From Paulinella micropora (Eukaryota > Cercozoa > Imbricatea > Euglyphida), in the NCBI GenBank assembly GCA_009731375.1, contig BJOX01000032.1, forward strand, positions 679,279 through 743,278: 64,000 nucleotides of DNA, in the 5' to 3' direction. The position numbers and the translations under genes are program-made. This document shows, piece by piece, positions 50,768-62,255 of this stretch. Numbering within the stretch: the first letter of the stretch is position 1; every line of letters starts with the position of its first letter. The notes under the pieces are model-generated. The model was not told the origin of the DNA. It searched no databases and saw only the letters and a list, made by a program, of their open reading frames with translations.

Positions 50768-53380
50768 GTGGAAGACGAGACTGAGCAGGGTGATGTAACA
50801 CCAACTGATTATGGTCCTAGTGCGGGAGGAGAGGAGCAGGAACAGGAGTACTCAGACGAGAGGGGGGATAGAGATGAGGAGGAGAAAGAGGATTTCAGCA
50901 GATGGACAGTCGACAGGGGGGGGGGGGGGGGGGGGGCNNNNNNNNNNACTGGATGCTCTCCACTGACAGAGGGTCAGAGAGAGGAGATGGAGGATATTAG
51001 ACAGAATGTCAAAGAAACATGGGAGGAGTTGGCAACATATGATGATGAAGAGGGCTTCTTCCTTAACTATCCAGTCTATTATAAAACTCACATCTATATT
51101 CCTTATGAGAAAAGGAATAGACCAGGACAGGGTCAAAGCAACCTCTTGATCGAAATTCCCGACCTCACGAAGCCTCTCTTCAACAAAGTGAGGATTGAGC
51201 AAGAAAGAGTGATATTGCTAGATATCAAATATAGCGACACTCTTACACAGTGCGACATATACGACATATCTGCAACACTCTATGCTGCTGTGCTCGTTGT
51301 GGAATTTAATGACCGCACAAACATACAGTGGAGGAAGAAACGCACAACCGCAGCATGGCTGTCTGTCTGTGGTGTCCCCACTGATATCAAGAATATAGAG
51401 AGAAAGTTCGAAGGTAGAAACCCAGCTGGCATTGAGTTTGCCCTTGAGGCTTTTGTAACTGCCTACACACGGGCTTGCAACGAGATGTACAAAGCCCTGA
51501 AAGACAACACAAGGCAACATCCTGTTTACGAGGAGGTTGACCAGTCTTGTCAGGTGCTTGAACGCCTCACGCAACTCCAATATTAAGGGCCTCTTTGAGG
51601 GGAAGGAGCAAAACCAACATGGAAGCAATGGGCCACACAAAAAATCACTCTCTCATTAAAGGCCCTCTTTCAGCAATCCCAGCCAATAACAGAGCTGATA
51701 AGACTTCCATGAGAGAAAAGGCACACTTCCTCTCTAGTGCCACAGGGCCAGCACAGTTCGTGACTCATCTAGCACGACTGGTAAAAGAAGAAGAGACGAG
51801 ACAGAAAGAGGAGAAGGAGCAGAGGGAGAAGATAGCTGTGAACAGTGGCAATGGCAGTACGCTGCCACAGGCGGCTCCACAGCCAATGGCTCCACCTACC
51901 ACATCTAACCCAGCTCCCAGGAAAGCAGGAGGAGGACCCCCAAGGGGGAGGGACAGTAATTAACTTGACTGACTCCCAGAAGAAAAAGCAGGCGCTGCAG
52001 GCAGCCCTAGCTAAAATCAAAATTGGGGGAGGGGGCCTTAAAGCTCTATGCTATCACTGCCAATGAGGCTGACACAGAGAAGACCCTCATGGCTAAGTTC
52101 AATGAGATGGACAGATGCTTCCAGCAAAACCAATGTGAGGTGGAGCAGGAATATGAAGTCCTAGAGCATCTCTGTGATCGATCCCTCCTTGGAGCTGGAT
52201 TTGATCGTATGACTTACGAGAAATACAGAGGAGAGGAGGAGACAGTGAGGAAAGGCGAACATGCAGAGATAAGTTGTACTCTGGCCATTGCTGCCCTCAT
52301 TCGATACTTTAAGGCAAGTGGATACCAACACTTGTGCACGGGCACAAATTTGATTGGGTTTGAAATTTTCGACTTGGTATCGGAGCAGTTGCAGTCTGTC
52401 ACTCAGCTTGCATCTGTCTTAACAAATGTGGGCACCCAGTACACTCTCTTTTACAACCACAAAGCCATACTCCTATATTTCCTCAGTGCTTTGCACGTCT
52501 ACAACAAATATAAGCTCACACTGCTCATGCAAGACTGCAAAACCTTCGACAAGGTAAAGCACTTGAACTTTCTGGAGATGAGCGTCTTTGAGGCCACGAC
52601 TAAGGCCGTGAACCCAAAGGTGTTGTGGACCGAAGTAATGACCGCTTGTCAGAGGCTCGACAGCCAGACAGCATCCTTGATCGGTTCTGCACCGGCTTCT
52701 GCTCAACCGCAAGCCGCACATACGCAACGATCTCTAGGAAAGCGGCCAAGAGAAAACAGTCGTGAAGCTAACATACCTTGCATTCGTTGGCGGGCACGTG
52801 CACAATGTTTTGGACACACAAAGCAAAAATGCCCGTACAACCACGATATAGAGGACCCCCGCATCCGCAATACACTCCTCAAGAACGTACGGTCGGACGA
52901 CACCGCCACCGTCGCCGTTCTGCGCCGACTGCGCAATGATCAGGGGTGGAAGTTACAGGATGTCGCGGACCATGACCATGAATTAGCTGGCGCGATCAAT
53001 TCTCTTTTCGCTAGAGATGGTCAGAAGACGGCAGCTATAGAAGCCTCAAGTAGAGGACGAGGTGGAACACGAGGAAGAGGAGCAGGGAGAGGAATCAATC
53101 GAGGAGGAGCCCTATCGCACGAGGCACATACACTCGCGGGGGGGGGGAGAGGGGATTTGTAAGAAGAGGAGGAGGAAGAGGTGTATTTCACGGTAGAGGA
53201 GGAGGATGGGTTGGCCGAGGTGGATACTGCAGCGCAGAATGCCCGTATCACAGAGATGGGGGCTGGGCAGACGGCTCGAGCTCAAGCTCGAGTTCCTCAG
53301 CACCACAGGCCTATGCGACATCAGGCGCAACCACTACCGACACTGATACCGACTCAGGTAACAGAATTGAGGTAGTCCAG
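50768..53380 (+). pseudogene. Element B Gag polyprotein, frameshifted
   Basis: No ATG is left at the start (frame open from 50768 with GTG). The acidic N-terminus, a 10-N gap (50938-50947) and a helical region up to Y-TAA at 51584 are followed in other frames by HSLIKGPLSAIPANNRADK-like sequence homologous to A. From 52023 a clear frame resumes: EYEVLEHLCDRSLLGAGFD, YQHLCTGTNLIGFEIFDLV, KAILLYFLSALHVYNKYKL. The CCCH finger is C-x8-C-x7-C-x3-H (CIRWRARAQC ... CPYNHD). A slip in a G-run at about 53145 moves to the frame with Arg/Gly repeats, a Ser tract and NRIEVVQ just before the UGA. Confidence 0.7.
50938..50947. other. Assembly gap (10 N)
   Basis: Follows a poly-G run inside element B gag. 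Confidence 0.95.
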
Positions 53381-53383
53381 TGA
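53381..53383 (+). promoter_or_regulatory. Candidate gag/pol readthrough stop, UGA CUA G
   Basis: CAG UGA CUA GAG: the UGA-CUA-G hexamer plus one is the best-known leaky stop context in animals. The flanking residues (EVVQ / LEKEEE) align with element A (EVVE / LEGEEE). Confidence 0.5.
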
Positions 53384-56300
53384 CTAGAGAAGGAGGAAGA
53401 AAACAGAACAACAAACATTGCACAATACACCGCTGTGCAGGTACCAACCAAGGGTACCAGTGAGTCTCAGAGCCCACAGCAGGCCTCAGACCAACACGAA
53501 GGTAGTACAATACCAGTACACCCATCACGACAACAAACAATGCATGCTGCTAATAGGCAGGCGAGTAGAGCGCTGGCAAAGAGAAAGCAGGCGGGCCCGT
53601 CGCAGCCACAGCCGAAGAAAGTAAGGATAGAGCCTGCAATAAATCCTATTAACTTGCCGAGACTAACAATAGACAAGGAGGATGTAGGACATCAACCTCT
53701 CCTCACGGACTCAAACAGAGAAAGCAAGGACAACCATCCTTCGCCTGTGAACAATACCCAAAAAGACACTACGAAGACGGCAGAAAGGGAGGAGGCGGCG
53801 AACCTCTAAAAGAGGATACAGATTGTATAACATAATCTCCTTGTATTGGCCTTAAAAAGTCACCGGCCAGACGCTTTATGCTATACAAACTTTTTTTGTG
53901 AAACATTAATACTTTTATAAACGTTGGCAATGATACTATGGCGAATATTAATATTGTCGGCCGGAAATTTACTACGAAACACCATGCGTGGTTAGAAACT
54001 AATATGAAAAATCATCTGGCACCTTGAAAGGAGTTAGTAGTCGGACGGATATAACAGGGCATCATCACTTAACTTTTAAGTTGAAATCCGGACGAGTATA
54101 TCGAGTAGACTTGTACGTTGTCCCCGAATACCACGGATTAGTTCTTTTATCGTACGACCAACTGGTGACAATGAACGTAGTGATTGATTGCGCCGCTAAA
54201 AGAGTCATATACGGCGTAGAGCCAGGAGAAGAATATACTGTCGACTCTCTCCATGCTATTGACTCGTACGAGGCCCTACGCCTAGGGGTAGCATCGGAAG
54301 GGAAACAGGTGGCCATTACACACACATATGAGGCATATATGCCAACGGACGCGGCGTCTAAAGATGGCTCAACCTTGTCAGACAAGAGAGAGGCGGAGGT
54401 CTACACGGCTACAGTCCCTACACAATGGGATAAAAAGTCGATAGACGATCTAATTGAAAAGAGGAAGGAGGAGATTATATGCATGGGAAAGAGGTGCCCA
54501 TCGCTGGCGAGATTTGGAGAAGGAGCAGGGGCCGATGTATATATTACCAACGGGTATTGTTTTCACGTAAAGGTGGAAGAGAAGGACAGACAGTAGTTTA
54601 TACCGAGGAGAAGGGGACGACTCCCTGATATCCCGGCAGAAGATATTAAAAGCTTTATCACTGAATTCTGGGGTGACGTGCCCACGTGGCCGCGCTCATT
54701 GACAGAAGTGAAAAAGTGCCTACGCACTCTTTTTGAAAACAATAAACCATATACGGTTATACTCCCGTACAAAGAGAAGGCGATATGGGCGCAGGAGATA
54801 CGGGACCGGCTTATTGATCATCCGATACCGGTGCCCTCACGGAAGCAACACTTAGTGGTGGCTTGTCGTCTCGGGACTCGTGAGCAGAGCAGTGCATACA
54901 AGCGGAAGCTCAGAGACCAGGACAAGTTGAAATTGATTCCTCAAGCATTCACATGCTTCGATGGTTTCTACACCCGAAAGCTCCGTTACAATACGCGAGA
55001 TTAATAGATATGTTGGTAGGTCTGGCGGAGGACGACGAACCAGACACTGCCACATATGAAAAAATGGGAATGGACGATATGTCGGAAGAAGAATTGGGCT
55101 TGGAGGAGGACAGAGCACCCCTCATCACAAGAGAATGTCAGAGGAGGAGTTTAAGGCGGCGATAGACGAGAAATTTGAAGGAGGAGCAGGTAAGGAGAAG
55201 GAGAAAGAGGTTTTGAAGGAGAGATTAAAACGATTTTTGACCCCCCTCACGCGGGAGGTGTCAAGCCGGAGGATTTCACCGCGGTTATTTGTAAAATACC
55301 AGGTGCTGAGCCTTCCCCGCCGCCACGACGGGCAAATCTAAGCATAAATGAAGCAAAGATCGCAGAAGAACAAGCGCGACAGTTACTCGATGAGGATTTC
55401 ATTGAGAGATCGACATCTCCAATAGTTTCCCAACCGAGACTGGTGCCTAAACCGGGAGGAAAATGGCGCTTAACGGTTAACTATGCCCGCGTCAATAAAA
55501 TTTTAGAGGAGGATAGAAATCCATTACCTACTCTTGAAGAAGGAAGGAGAGTATTGAGGAACGCCAAGCTATACTCAGTCATTGATCTGAAGAATGGCTT
55601 CTGGCAAATCCCACTGGATGAAAAGTCCAGATGGCTGACTGCATTTGTAGTAGGAATGGAGATATATCAGTGAAAAGTGCTTCCGATGGGACTCAAACAG
55701 GCCCCGGGACTCTTTCAGAAAGCGATACAAAGCATGCTGAGTAGCAAATATGATGACCAGACAGAGGGAGGTTTCATGCGGAGAAGAGGACAGAAGGAGG
55801 GAGAGTACGCATTTTGTTACATCGATGACATTATCGTGTACTCCAATACGATGGAAGAGCACATCAACCATCTGACAGACATTTTCAGGCGTATCAAACT
55901 ATTTGGCCTGAAATGTAGTTTGAAGAAATGTCAACTCGCAAAGACAAGCGTGACATATTTGGGGTACAAAATCTCTTACAACAGAATCTCGATATCCAAA
56001 GAGAAGAGGGAGGATATCATGAGCCGGCAGAGGCCGAAGAATCGCACAGAGCTGCACTCATTTCTTGCGATGGTCCATCTACCCGGCAAGCGAAATGTTG
56101 TCGCTGACAGCCTCTCCAGGCTAGAGTTTCACTCGGAAGTGGCAGCTCTCGTATCGTCAGCAGAAATGGAGGATTTATCCCCAGACTGCACAAACGAAGT
56201 GCATCATGTCGAGTCGATGCAGATGGCGAGAGGGCTCCGATATAACCGATCGGGTCTACGTCATAGCCCGCAAGGTCCGGATCATGGGATATGTTGTACA

Positions 56301-56492
56301 GCACATATCCTCGAGGATGCTGAGTGGTCCTATGAAGCATATGAGAATATGAAGGCGGAGATAAAACAAGACGAGATTAAGCAAGAAGCATATGCGGAAC
56401 CCCCGCAGGAGAACAAAGAGGAGTTGGACGAAAACCCTGAGAGGATAGGAGTGCAGCTAGAGGATGGGACTATTCGAGTCCTTTACACTTAG
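53384..56492 (+). pseudogene. Element B Pol: protease and RT, RNase H deleted
   Basis: Frame-broken in many places (stops near 53807, 53845 and 53910; frame changes near 53925, 54020, 54590, 54985, 55130 and 55240). Landmarks match element A: protease-like GNDTMANINIVG with DTM, VLLSYDQLVTMNVVIDC, then RT with VIDLKNGFWQIPL, LPMGLKQAPGLFQKAI and YIDD at about 55818. A TGA at 55671 replaces the Trp found in A (YQWKVLPMG). At 56067-56073 the sequence jumps from HSFLAM directly to VHLPGKRNVVADS, leaving out about 168 residues present in A. The last part (EDAEWSYEAYENMKAE ... RIGVQLEDGTIRVLYT) extends beyond where A ends. Confidence 0.8.
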
Positions 56493-56537
56493 GAATGTTC
56501 GAGTTCTTACACACCGATCATGTAAGACCTTTCCCGG

Positions 56538-58388
56538 TCACGACGGAAGGTTACCATAGGCTGGTCGAAGAAAAAAGAGCATCTGGGAGACAAAGCACAA
56601 AAGGCCCAGGAGCCGCTCGAAAGACTTGACAGAGTAGAAGCCGCCACCAGCGATGGTGTCCAAGGCGTCCAGAACGATCTTGCGCTTGTCAGAGGGCAGC
56701 TCTACGAACCAAAGCCCTTGCGAGTGTCCTTGTGCCAACCGAGGGCGCGAAAGGACTGGCCAATAAATTCCTCGTGTCACGGAATCCCCAGAAACTTAGA
56801 GAGGCTATCGAATTTCAACCTGAGCGCCCTGGCTTCCTTCCAGGAAGCGCAGACGACGTCACTGTTGTCGACATAAAGCTTCATTGGGATAGACTTGTAG
56901 AGAAAGATGGACTCGAGGGCTCTAGCAAAACGATTCCAGCCGTCGGCGGCATAGACGCCCCCAAACCCGGGCACAAGAAGAACGAAGTACACAAGGTCGC
57001 CGGTGACGGGGTCTCTGCACGAAGAAACCTGTTGCCAGAAGAGCGAAGGCAGCAACGGGGTCTGGTTGTAAGCAGACTTGACATCTGCCCCAAAGACGAC
57101 ACAACCGGGACCGGCTTGGATGATCCTAGCCATCTGCATGTCGTGCGTATAATACTCTACCCCATCATCCGTTCTCGGGCAAAGCTGATTGAAGGAGAGA
57201 AAATGGGGAAAGGAAATTTCATTGATTAACCTCCTTTCTCCATTCTCAGGATGCCATTTATCTTTCGGGATGGCATGCTCACGCGTGACTATGGCTTGAT
57301 GACAGCAAGCGTTGTTCGGAAAGGGAGGCCTCGTGAACGGGCCCGCCATGAAGCCTTTCTCAACTGCTTTCATGTTGGCGTAATAGATCTGACTGTTGTC
57401 TTCCTCTGAGAGGGCACGAGCAAGAGAATAATCGCGTAAGAATTCTCCTGTGCCTCTATAGTGGGTGTCAGTGCCCGTAAGGAATCCCTCAAGCCAAACG
57501 ACCTCTGCTTCCGGCAAGCAAAGCTTAGCAAGGCCCACGATATTGTCTACTTTGAAGACAGATTTATATGGTTTAATAACACCATTCCAAACCGGCAAAA
57601 CCTCACGTTTGCCCGGCTGAAACCTCTTGTCACCCTCATTGCAACCAAAGAAATGGATATTCCTACCTCTCCCCCTCTGAAACCTAAAGTCTACCAGAGC
57701 TATACCCCCGACCTGCAAGCCGCGAGAAGAGTCACGAACGAACCAAACATGCGTGGTGTGAGGTTCGAAACACAAAAGTTCCACCTTGCCGTGAAACCCT
57801 ATCAACGCAACCACTCTGGCCTGCCGTAGCCTAGGTATAAGGGAGGAAAGAGAAATAGAGGGAGAGGCAGGAAGGATGAAAGACCAGAAGGGAAAATCAT
57901 GCCACCAGGTGTTTCCACTCTCCAACTCTGACAACAGAGAAGGGAGGAAATCAACGGACACGATCCCAGCTGTCAACAGATCAGAAGGCACAGAGGGGGA
58001 GACTGAAATCCCAACACTGCACGACAAAGAAGAGACCTTGGACGGGGGAAGAGAGCGAACCAAAGCGCCCATCTCTTCCTCAGCCTCAGTCTTGGCAATT
58101 TCCCAAATCCACCTAGGGAAAGGGACGAAAAAGGAAGCAGAAGTGAGAGAGGGAGAAGCAGAGAGGCTTGAAGGGACCACATTGCCTTGGAAGCCACTCT
58201 GTTCATTGCACAGCACCAGAGGCTGCTGAGCAGAAGAAGAACTGGAACCCACCAAGGGGAAACTACTAGAAGGAGCAATACAAGGGGAGGAAGACAGAGA
58301 AGATGAAGGTTGGATGTGTTGCTGTAGTTGTTGAAACTGTAGACGTTGATGAGGTTGTTGAGGTTGAAGTTGTTGTTGTTGTAGTTGA

Positions 58389-58429
<41 letters not shown>

Positions 58430-58430
58430 A

Positions 58431-58468
<38 letters not shown>

Positions 58469-58473
58469 CTGTA

Positions 58474-58506
<33 letters not shown>

Positions 58507-58538
58507 ATTGATGTTGTCGTTGTTGTTGTTGTTGTCGT

Positions 58539-58572
<34 letters not shown>

Positions 58573-59203
58573 GTGTTTGTAGTTGTTGTTGATGACGTTG
58601 CTGTTGTTGTTGGAGTTGCCAATGCTGACTGGTTGCAAAGCTGATAGAAGGACAGGAAGAGAGAGACAAAAACGAACAAGGAGAGATAGAAGAAGAAGTA
58701 GGAGAAGAGACAGGACAAGTAGCCAACAAAGGGGAGATAGGTGACACTTGCCCATCTAAGGAGGAGGTGTGAAGCATTGAAGCCTCTTTGGAAATGATAG
58801 AAGAAGCTGAAACGAAAGGGGCTGTAGAGGTAGATGAGCTATGCCCTACAGCTTGAACATGAACGGAAGAAAGAGCTGAGTCACTTCTTGACGATGGGGA
58901 CGAGAGCTGGAAAAAAGTGGAGCCGGTGGGCCCAGTCATATTAGCAGGTGGCACCAAGGCCACAGTATGAGAAGATAAGGAGTCGAAGTTAGTGGGAAGC
59001 TTGCTGAAAGAAAGATTGCCTCCTTTAGCAACTTTGACCTTGGTCGCGTGCTTGCGCCCACCTGGATCCCACGTCCTGCGAGTTGAGTCAGAAAGGGAGA
59101 GAGCAGTGGAAGAGGAAGTCTCACCTGAGGAGACCTCCGGCTGATGTAAGCCGACCCTGAGAGCTACTTGCTCCACTGCGGAGCTTTCACTCCCAGGGCC
59201 CCA
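56538..59203 (-). pseudogene. Element C Pol: polyQ linker, RT and partial RNase H
   Basis: Continues in the gag frame after the UGA (WGPGSESSAVEQ), then Ser-rich sequence and a long Gln stretch coded by (GTT)n on the plus strand (58318-58620); one CAA has become TAA at 58505. The RT shows ERRLINEISFPHFLSFNQL, VFGADVKSAYNQTPLLPSLF, YFVLLVPGFGGVYAADGWNR and KLYVDNSDVV, the DIRS/Ngaro-like pattern. The catalytic motif is YVDN (56864-56875) instead of YVDD. After a TGA at 56777 and a shift near 56715, FVELPSDKRKIVLDALDT and KSFERLLGLLCFVSQMLFF match the segment following RT in that group. The frame ends at 56538. Confidence 0.65.
58318..58620. repeat. (GTT)n microsatellite coding polyglutamine in element C
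   Basis: About 300 bp of GTTGTTGAT-type triplets; on the minus strand it reads mainly CAA codons with CAT and CTA variants. Confidence 0.9.
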
Positions 59204-59206
59204 TCA
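59204..59206 (-). promoter_or_regulatory. UGA at the gag/pol boundary of element C
   Basis: Gag ends KRKANK, UGA, then WGPGSE in the same open frame. The context is UGA UGG, not the CUA type of elements A and B. Confidence 0.35.
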
Positions 59207-60873
59207 CTTGTTTGCCTTACGCTTTCCCCACTTCTCGTTGCCACTGTCCGGGCAGTCCACTCGTTTGTGATCTTTGTTGTCAGGGCAGACCGGGCATTGG
59301 TGGAGGAAGCGGCAATCCTCCTTATAGCTACAGTCGCGGCCGTCTGCCCAGTTGAAGCACACCTTCTTCGACCTCTGGTTCTGCTGTCTAGCTTGTCCAC
59401 CACCACGGGTATTGTTCGCACTGCGTTGTTGTTGCTTGAGGACGCCTTGGCCAATGGACTGGTTGGAAGAATGAGAAGGGGGGGGGAGAGGCTCGAGGAA
59501 GGCTGTAGCTAACACAAAGGGAAGGGTGCCCTTATGCAATTGCCCTAACGAACTCCTACCGCGTACTGCCCTGTCCCATCTCATTGTCGACTGCAACGTG
59601 TTCTTTCTTACGATAAGCTCGAGGTAACGGTAATGCTCCCACATGTCCTCAGCGTGCTGAGGATGATGTCTGGAGTACAGGACGACGAGCCTACGAACTA
59701 AGTCTAAGAACTTCTCAACAGTAACAGATTTGGGCTCCGACTCATGAGTTTCGCCAATGAGAGTTTTCTTTTTTGATGGCAGAAGCTCTTTGAGATTGAT
59801 GTACTCTTTTCCCAACTTTATCTTTTTGAGTACGTCAAAATCTACATCTTCGGAACCCGGCAGACTCTGAAACTCTTGAGTCAATCTAGCCTTCTCATCT
59901 CCGGAAACAGATGTCGAAAAGCCAAGTGCTGCGAGCAAGGAGGAGGAGTCAATACCTTTTTCGTTGGCTGCCTCCTTGATTTTGCGTTCCAGCTCCTCGT
60001 TGGTCTCTTGCAACTCTGAGAGCACAGAAGCATCGAAGCGGACAGTTCTGCCTTTGTTCCCAACTTGACGAGCATTGGCAAGCTTCGCCTTTAGCTCCTC
60101 TTGTTTCCGCAGAGCATCATCGATGGCATTCTGAAGTTCGATCTCTTGCTTCGTGCCTTTTTTCTGCTTCTTGCTTCGAGGCTGACCGGCCTCCGGCTCT
60201 AAGTCATCGTCGTCATCGTCTTTCTGCTCTTGTTTCTCAACAAGCTCGGCTTGGACAATGAAGGGCCACTCAACTCCCTTGTCTACGATCTGAGATGCCA
60301 TTGCTGAAGCGACAACCCCCTTACTGGAATTCCCTTTGACTTCTCTTACCTCAGTAAAGTATTCGTTATACAACTTTCGCAGATTTGTAGCGTTGTATAT
60401 AAGTTCTCGAGGTGAGTCGCCATTGCTTTGGCTTTCTGCTTCTTGGCCTTAGCCTCGTTGCTACCGTTGCTATTCCCCAGAATGCCATTCACGTCTCTGA
60501 TTGACTTAATAAAATCATCAGTAAATTTCAGCTCGACAACCTGGTCGGTATTCGAGTCCCAAATCACTTCCCCTGATGCATTCAAATACTTCCACTTCTT
60601 GGATTCATCTTCCATACGAATCAAACCACGGGGGACTTGCACAGACCATTGATTTCCCTCTGTTTTGAGGCGAACAGTAGCCTGTTTATCAGTGAAACTC
60701 ATCACGACCCCGGTGATTCGTACGGTTTCAGAATTTTGTCCAAATTTGTGAAATAAATCCTCGTCTTGAACGTGATATGCTGCAAGAGTTGAAACAATGC
60801 TACCAACTTTGATTTTCTTTTCGATAGCATGCATTGAAGATAGTTTCTCTGACGCGTCTTTCGATCTGCCCAA
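59207..60873 (-). pseudogene. Element C Gag with CCCH and CCHC fingers
   Basis: The first part (60873-60346, non-ATG opening; first ATG near 60835) has a beta-rich domain (VRITGVVMSFTDKQATVRLK, QWSVQVPRGLIRMEDE). At about 60400 the frame changes by one base, and the second part (to 59207) has a helical capsid-like region (SLPGSEDVDFDVLKKIKLG, HHPQHAEDMWEHYRYLELIV). It ends with two zinc fingers: C-x8-C-x5-C-x3-H (CFNWADGRDCSYKEDCRFLH) then C-x2-C-x5-H-x4-C. This paired arrangement is typical of DIRS-type Gag. The single-base change is either programmed or a mutation. Confidence 0.6.
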
Positions 60874-60889
60874 CTTTCCAACCTAGGCC

Positions 60890-61030
60890 TAACCAGACGC
60901 CGGATCAAACACGCGCCGGCTCCGCCGGCACGGCTACGCCGCGCCGACCGGACTACCGTAAAAGCGAAACGTCTCCTCGGAACTTTAACGGCGATTAACT
61001 CCGGGCGAAGCCCGGAGCAAACCAGTCATT
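60890..61030. other. Cluster of short perfect hairpins upstream of element C
   Basis: CCGGCTCCGCCGG, CGGCTACGCCG and CTCCGGGCGAAGCCCGGAG in 110 bp, GC-rich within AT-neutral DNA. It may be part of the terminal repeat of element C or a structured leader. Confidence 0.4.
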
Positions 61031-62255
61031 AAGCAATTTGAAAAAGCCACTTCTTCAAGCAAAGGAAGAAGGAAAGGTAGTGGTGGAGTGTGTGAGTTTG
61101 GATACAACCCCGAGGGATATATACACAACGAAGGTGACTCTTATTATAAGTCTATGGCTGCAAAAAGTCCTCACTCCTGAGAGTAGGTGAAATACAAGTA
61201 AACCGCTGAGAGGTTACTTCGTTTATTTACGTAGATTTCTACTTGTTCGCAGACTTTGGTTGCAAAGTACAATCGCAGTTGAACGTAGATTGTGAGTTGG
61301 TATTGCGTGACACTTGAAAATGCAGGTGTAGCACTTGAAGGAGGGCTTCAAGTCCAAGTTGTAGTTTCAAGTGTCCGAAATTCGCTTTTGGAAAAGTCTT
61401 TCACAGTCATGATGATTGTGCATGGATTGTGCGGCAAATATTATTTTCCGTTCTCTTGACTGCATGTCCGCAAATTTACCGTAACGTGCGTTTTTCGGGA
61501 GATCGGGGGAAAAGGCAATAGAGAGGGGGAAAATGGTAATTGTCATAAAAACTTTGATTAAATCGTTTGAAGTCATTCCTGGATGAACTCGAAAACTAGT
61601 TAGTGAAGTCGAAACGTCGTGCAGAGGAGAATCTAACAGGCCTGTCAAAAACAGTAAAATGTCAACGGTAGTGGTTTTGGCCGGTCGTTAAAGTGCTCAG
61701 TCTGATAGCTCCCCCCCCCCCCAGACCTAACGGTTGAGTAGAGTTGCGTGCAGAATGAGTGACTAACGATTGGTCAGTGACTGGTCTCAGAAAAAAAAAG
61801 AGAAGGAGAAAAAGAGAAAGATGGGTCTCTTTAAACCTAAGAGGAAGATGAAAAAGGAGTGCGTCGATGTGTAGCGCATTGTAGACGGAGATCAGCCGGG
61901 GCCGGATATCGGGATGCGGAAGCGGGACTGAGACAATTGAGGCGGAGTAGCGATGCGTTGATATCGGAGAGCTGACGTCGAGCCGTAGGAAGCTAGGTGG
62001 CCATGTATCGCACAGCCGAGATGAACCAAGTTTAATGCACCAATTATGCCATGCCGATATAGTCACTGAGGTGTTCAGGTTCGATGAGAATGATCGTTGA
62101 CCTGCAGGCATAAGAGGCGATCAAGGACTTACAAGGATACTCTGGTCGTGGCGTAGCTTGATTAGGGACGATGGCGGGCCAAGTGGGAAAAGCGCTGGGC
62201 TGTGGCGGGTGAAGCCGGTACGGTGAGTAAAATCCACTTGAGAGTGTTGAGGTGG
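61031..62255. other. Non-coding between elements C and D
   Basis: About 1.2 kb, no supported gene. The right part is probably the 3-prime untranslated/LTR region of element D. A short inverted echo (CTTGAAGGAGGGCTTCAAG, 61336-61354) is present. Confidence 0.4.

Larger units (their letters stand above)
49880..56540 (+). mobile_element. Retroelement B: Ty3/gypsy-like, degraded, 3-prime truncated
   Basis: Plus-strand relative of element A with LTR-like segment, gag (50768-53380), UGA, pol (53384-56492). It carries several frameshifts and stops and has lost its RNase H domain by a clean in-frame deletion. The integrase and the 3-prime LTR are absent. Its 3-prime end abuts the truncated end of element C tail to tail. 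Confidence 0.8.
56541..60873 (-). mobile_element. Element C: DIRS-like retrotransposon, truncated
   Basis: Minus-strand element with gag (60873-59207), UGA, a long linker with polyglutamine, and reverse transcriptase (to 56777), then the start of an RNase H-like region in another frame (56780-56538). It is cut at about 56540 where element B ends, so no tyrosine recombinase is visible and the DIRS assignment rests on the RT type and the Gag zinc fingers. Confidence 0.65.

Noticed and set aside
58266-58755. Thr- or Asn-rich ORFs in other frames of the (GTT)n tract
   Set aside because: Shadow translations; the Gln frame is the one continuous with Gag and RT of element C.
61367-62111. Short minus-strand ORFs between elements C and D
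   Set aside because: No motif, ordinary composition, and probable untranslated or LTR sequence.
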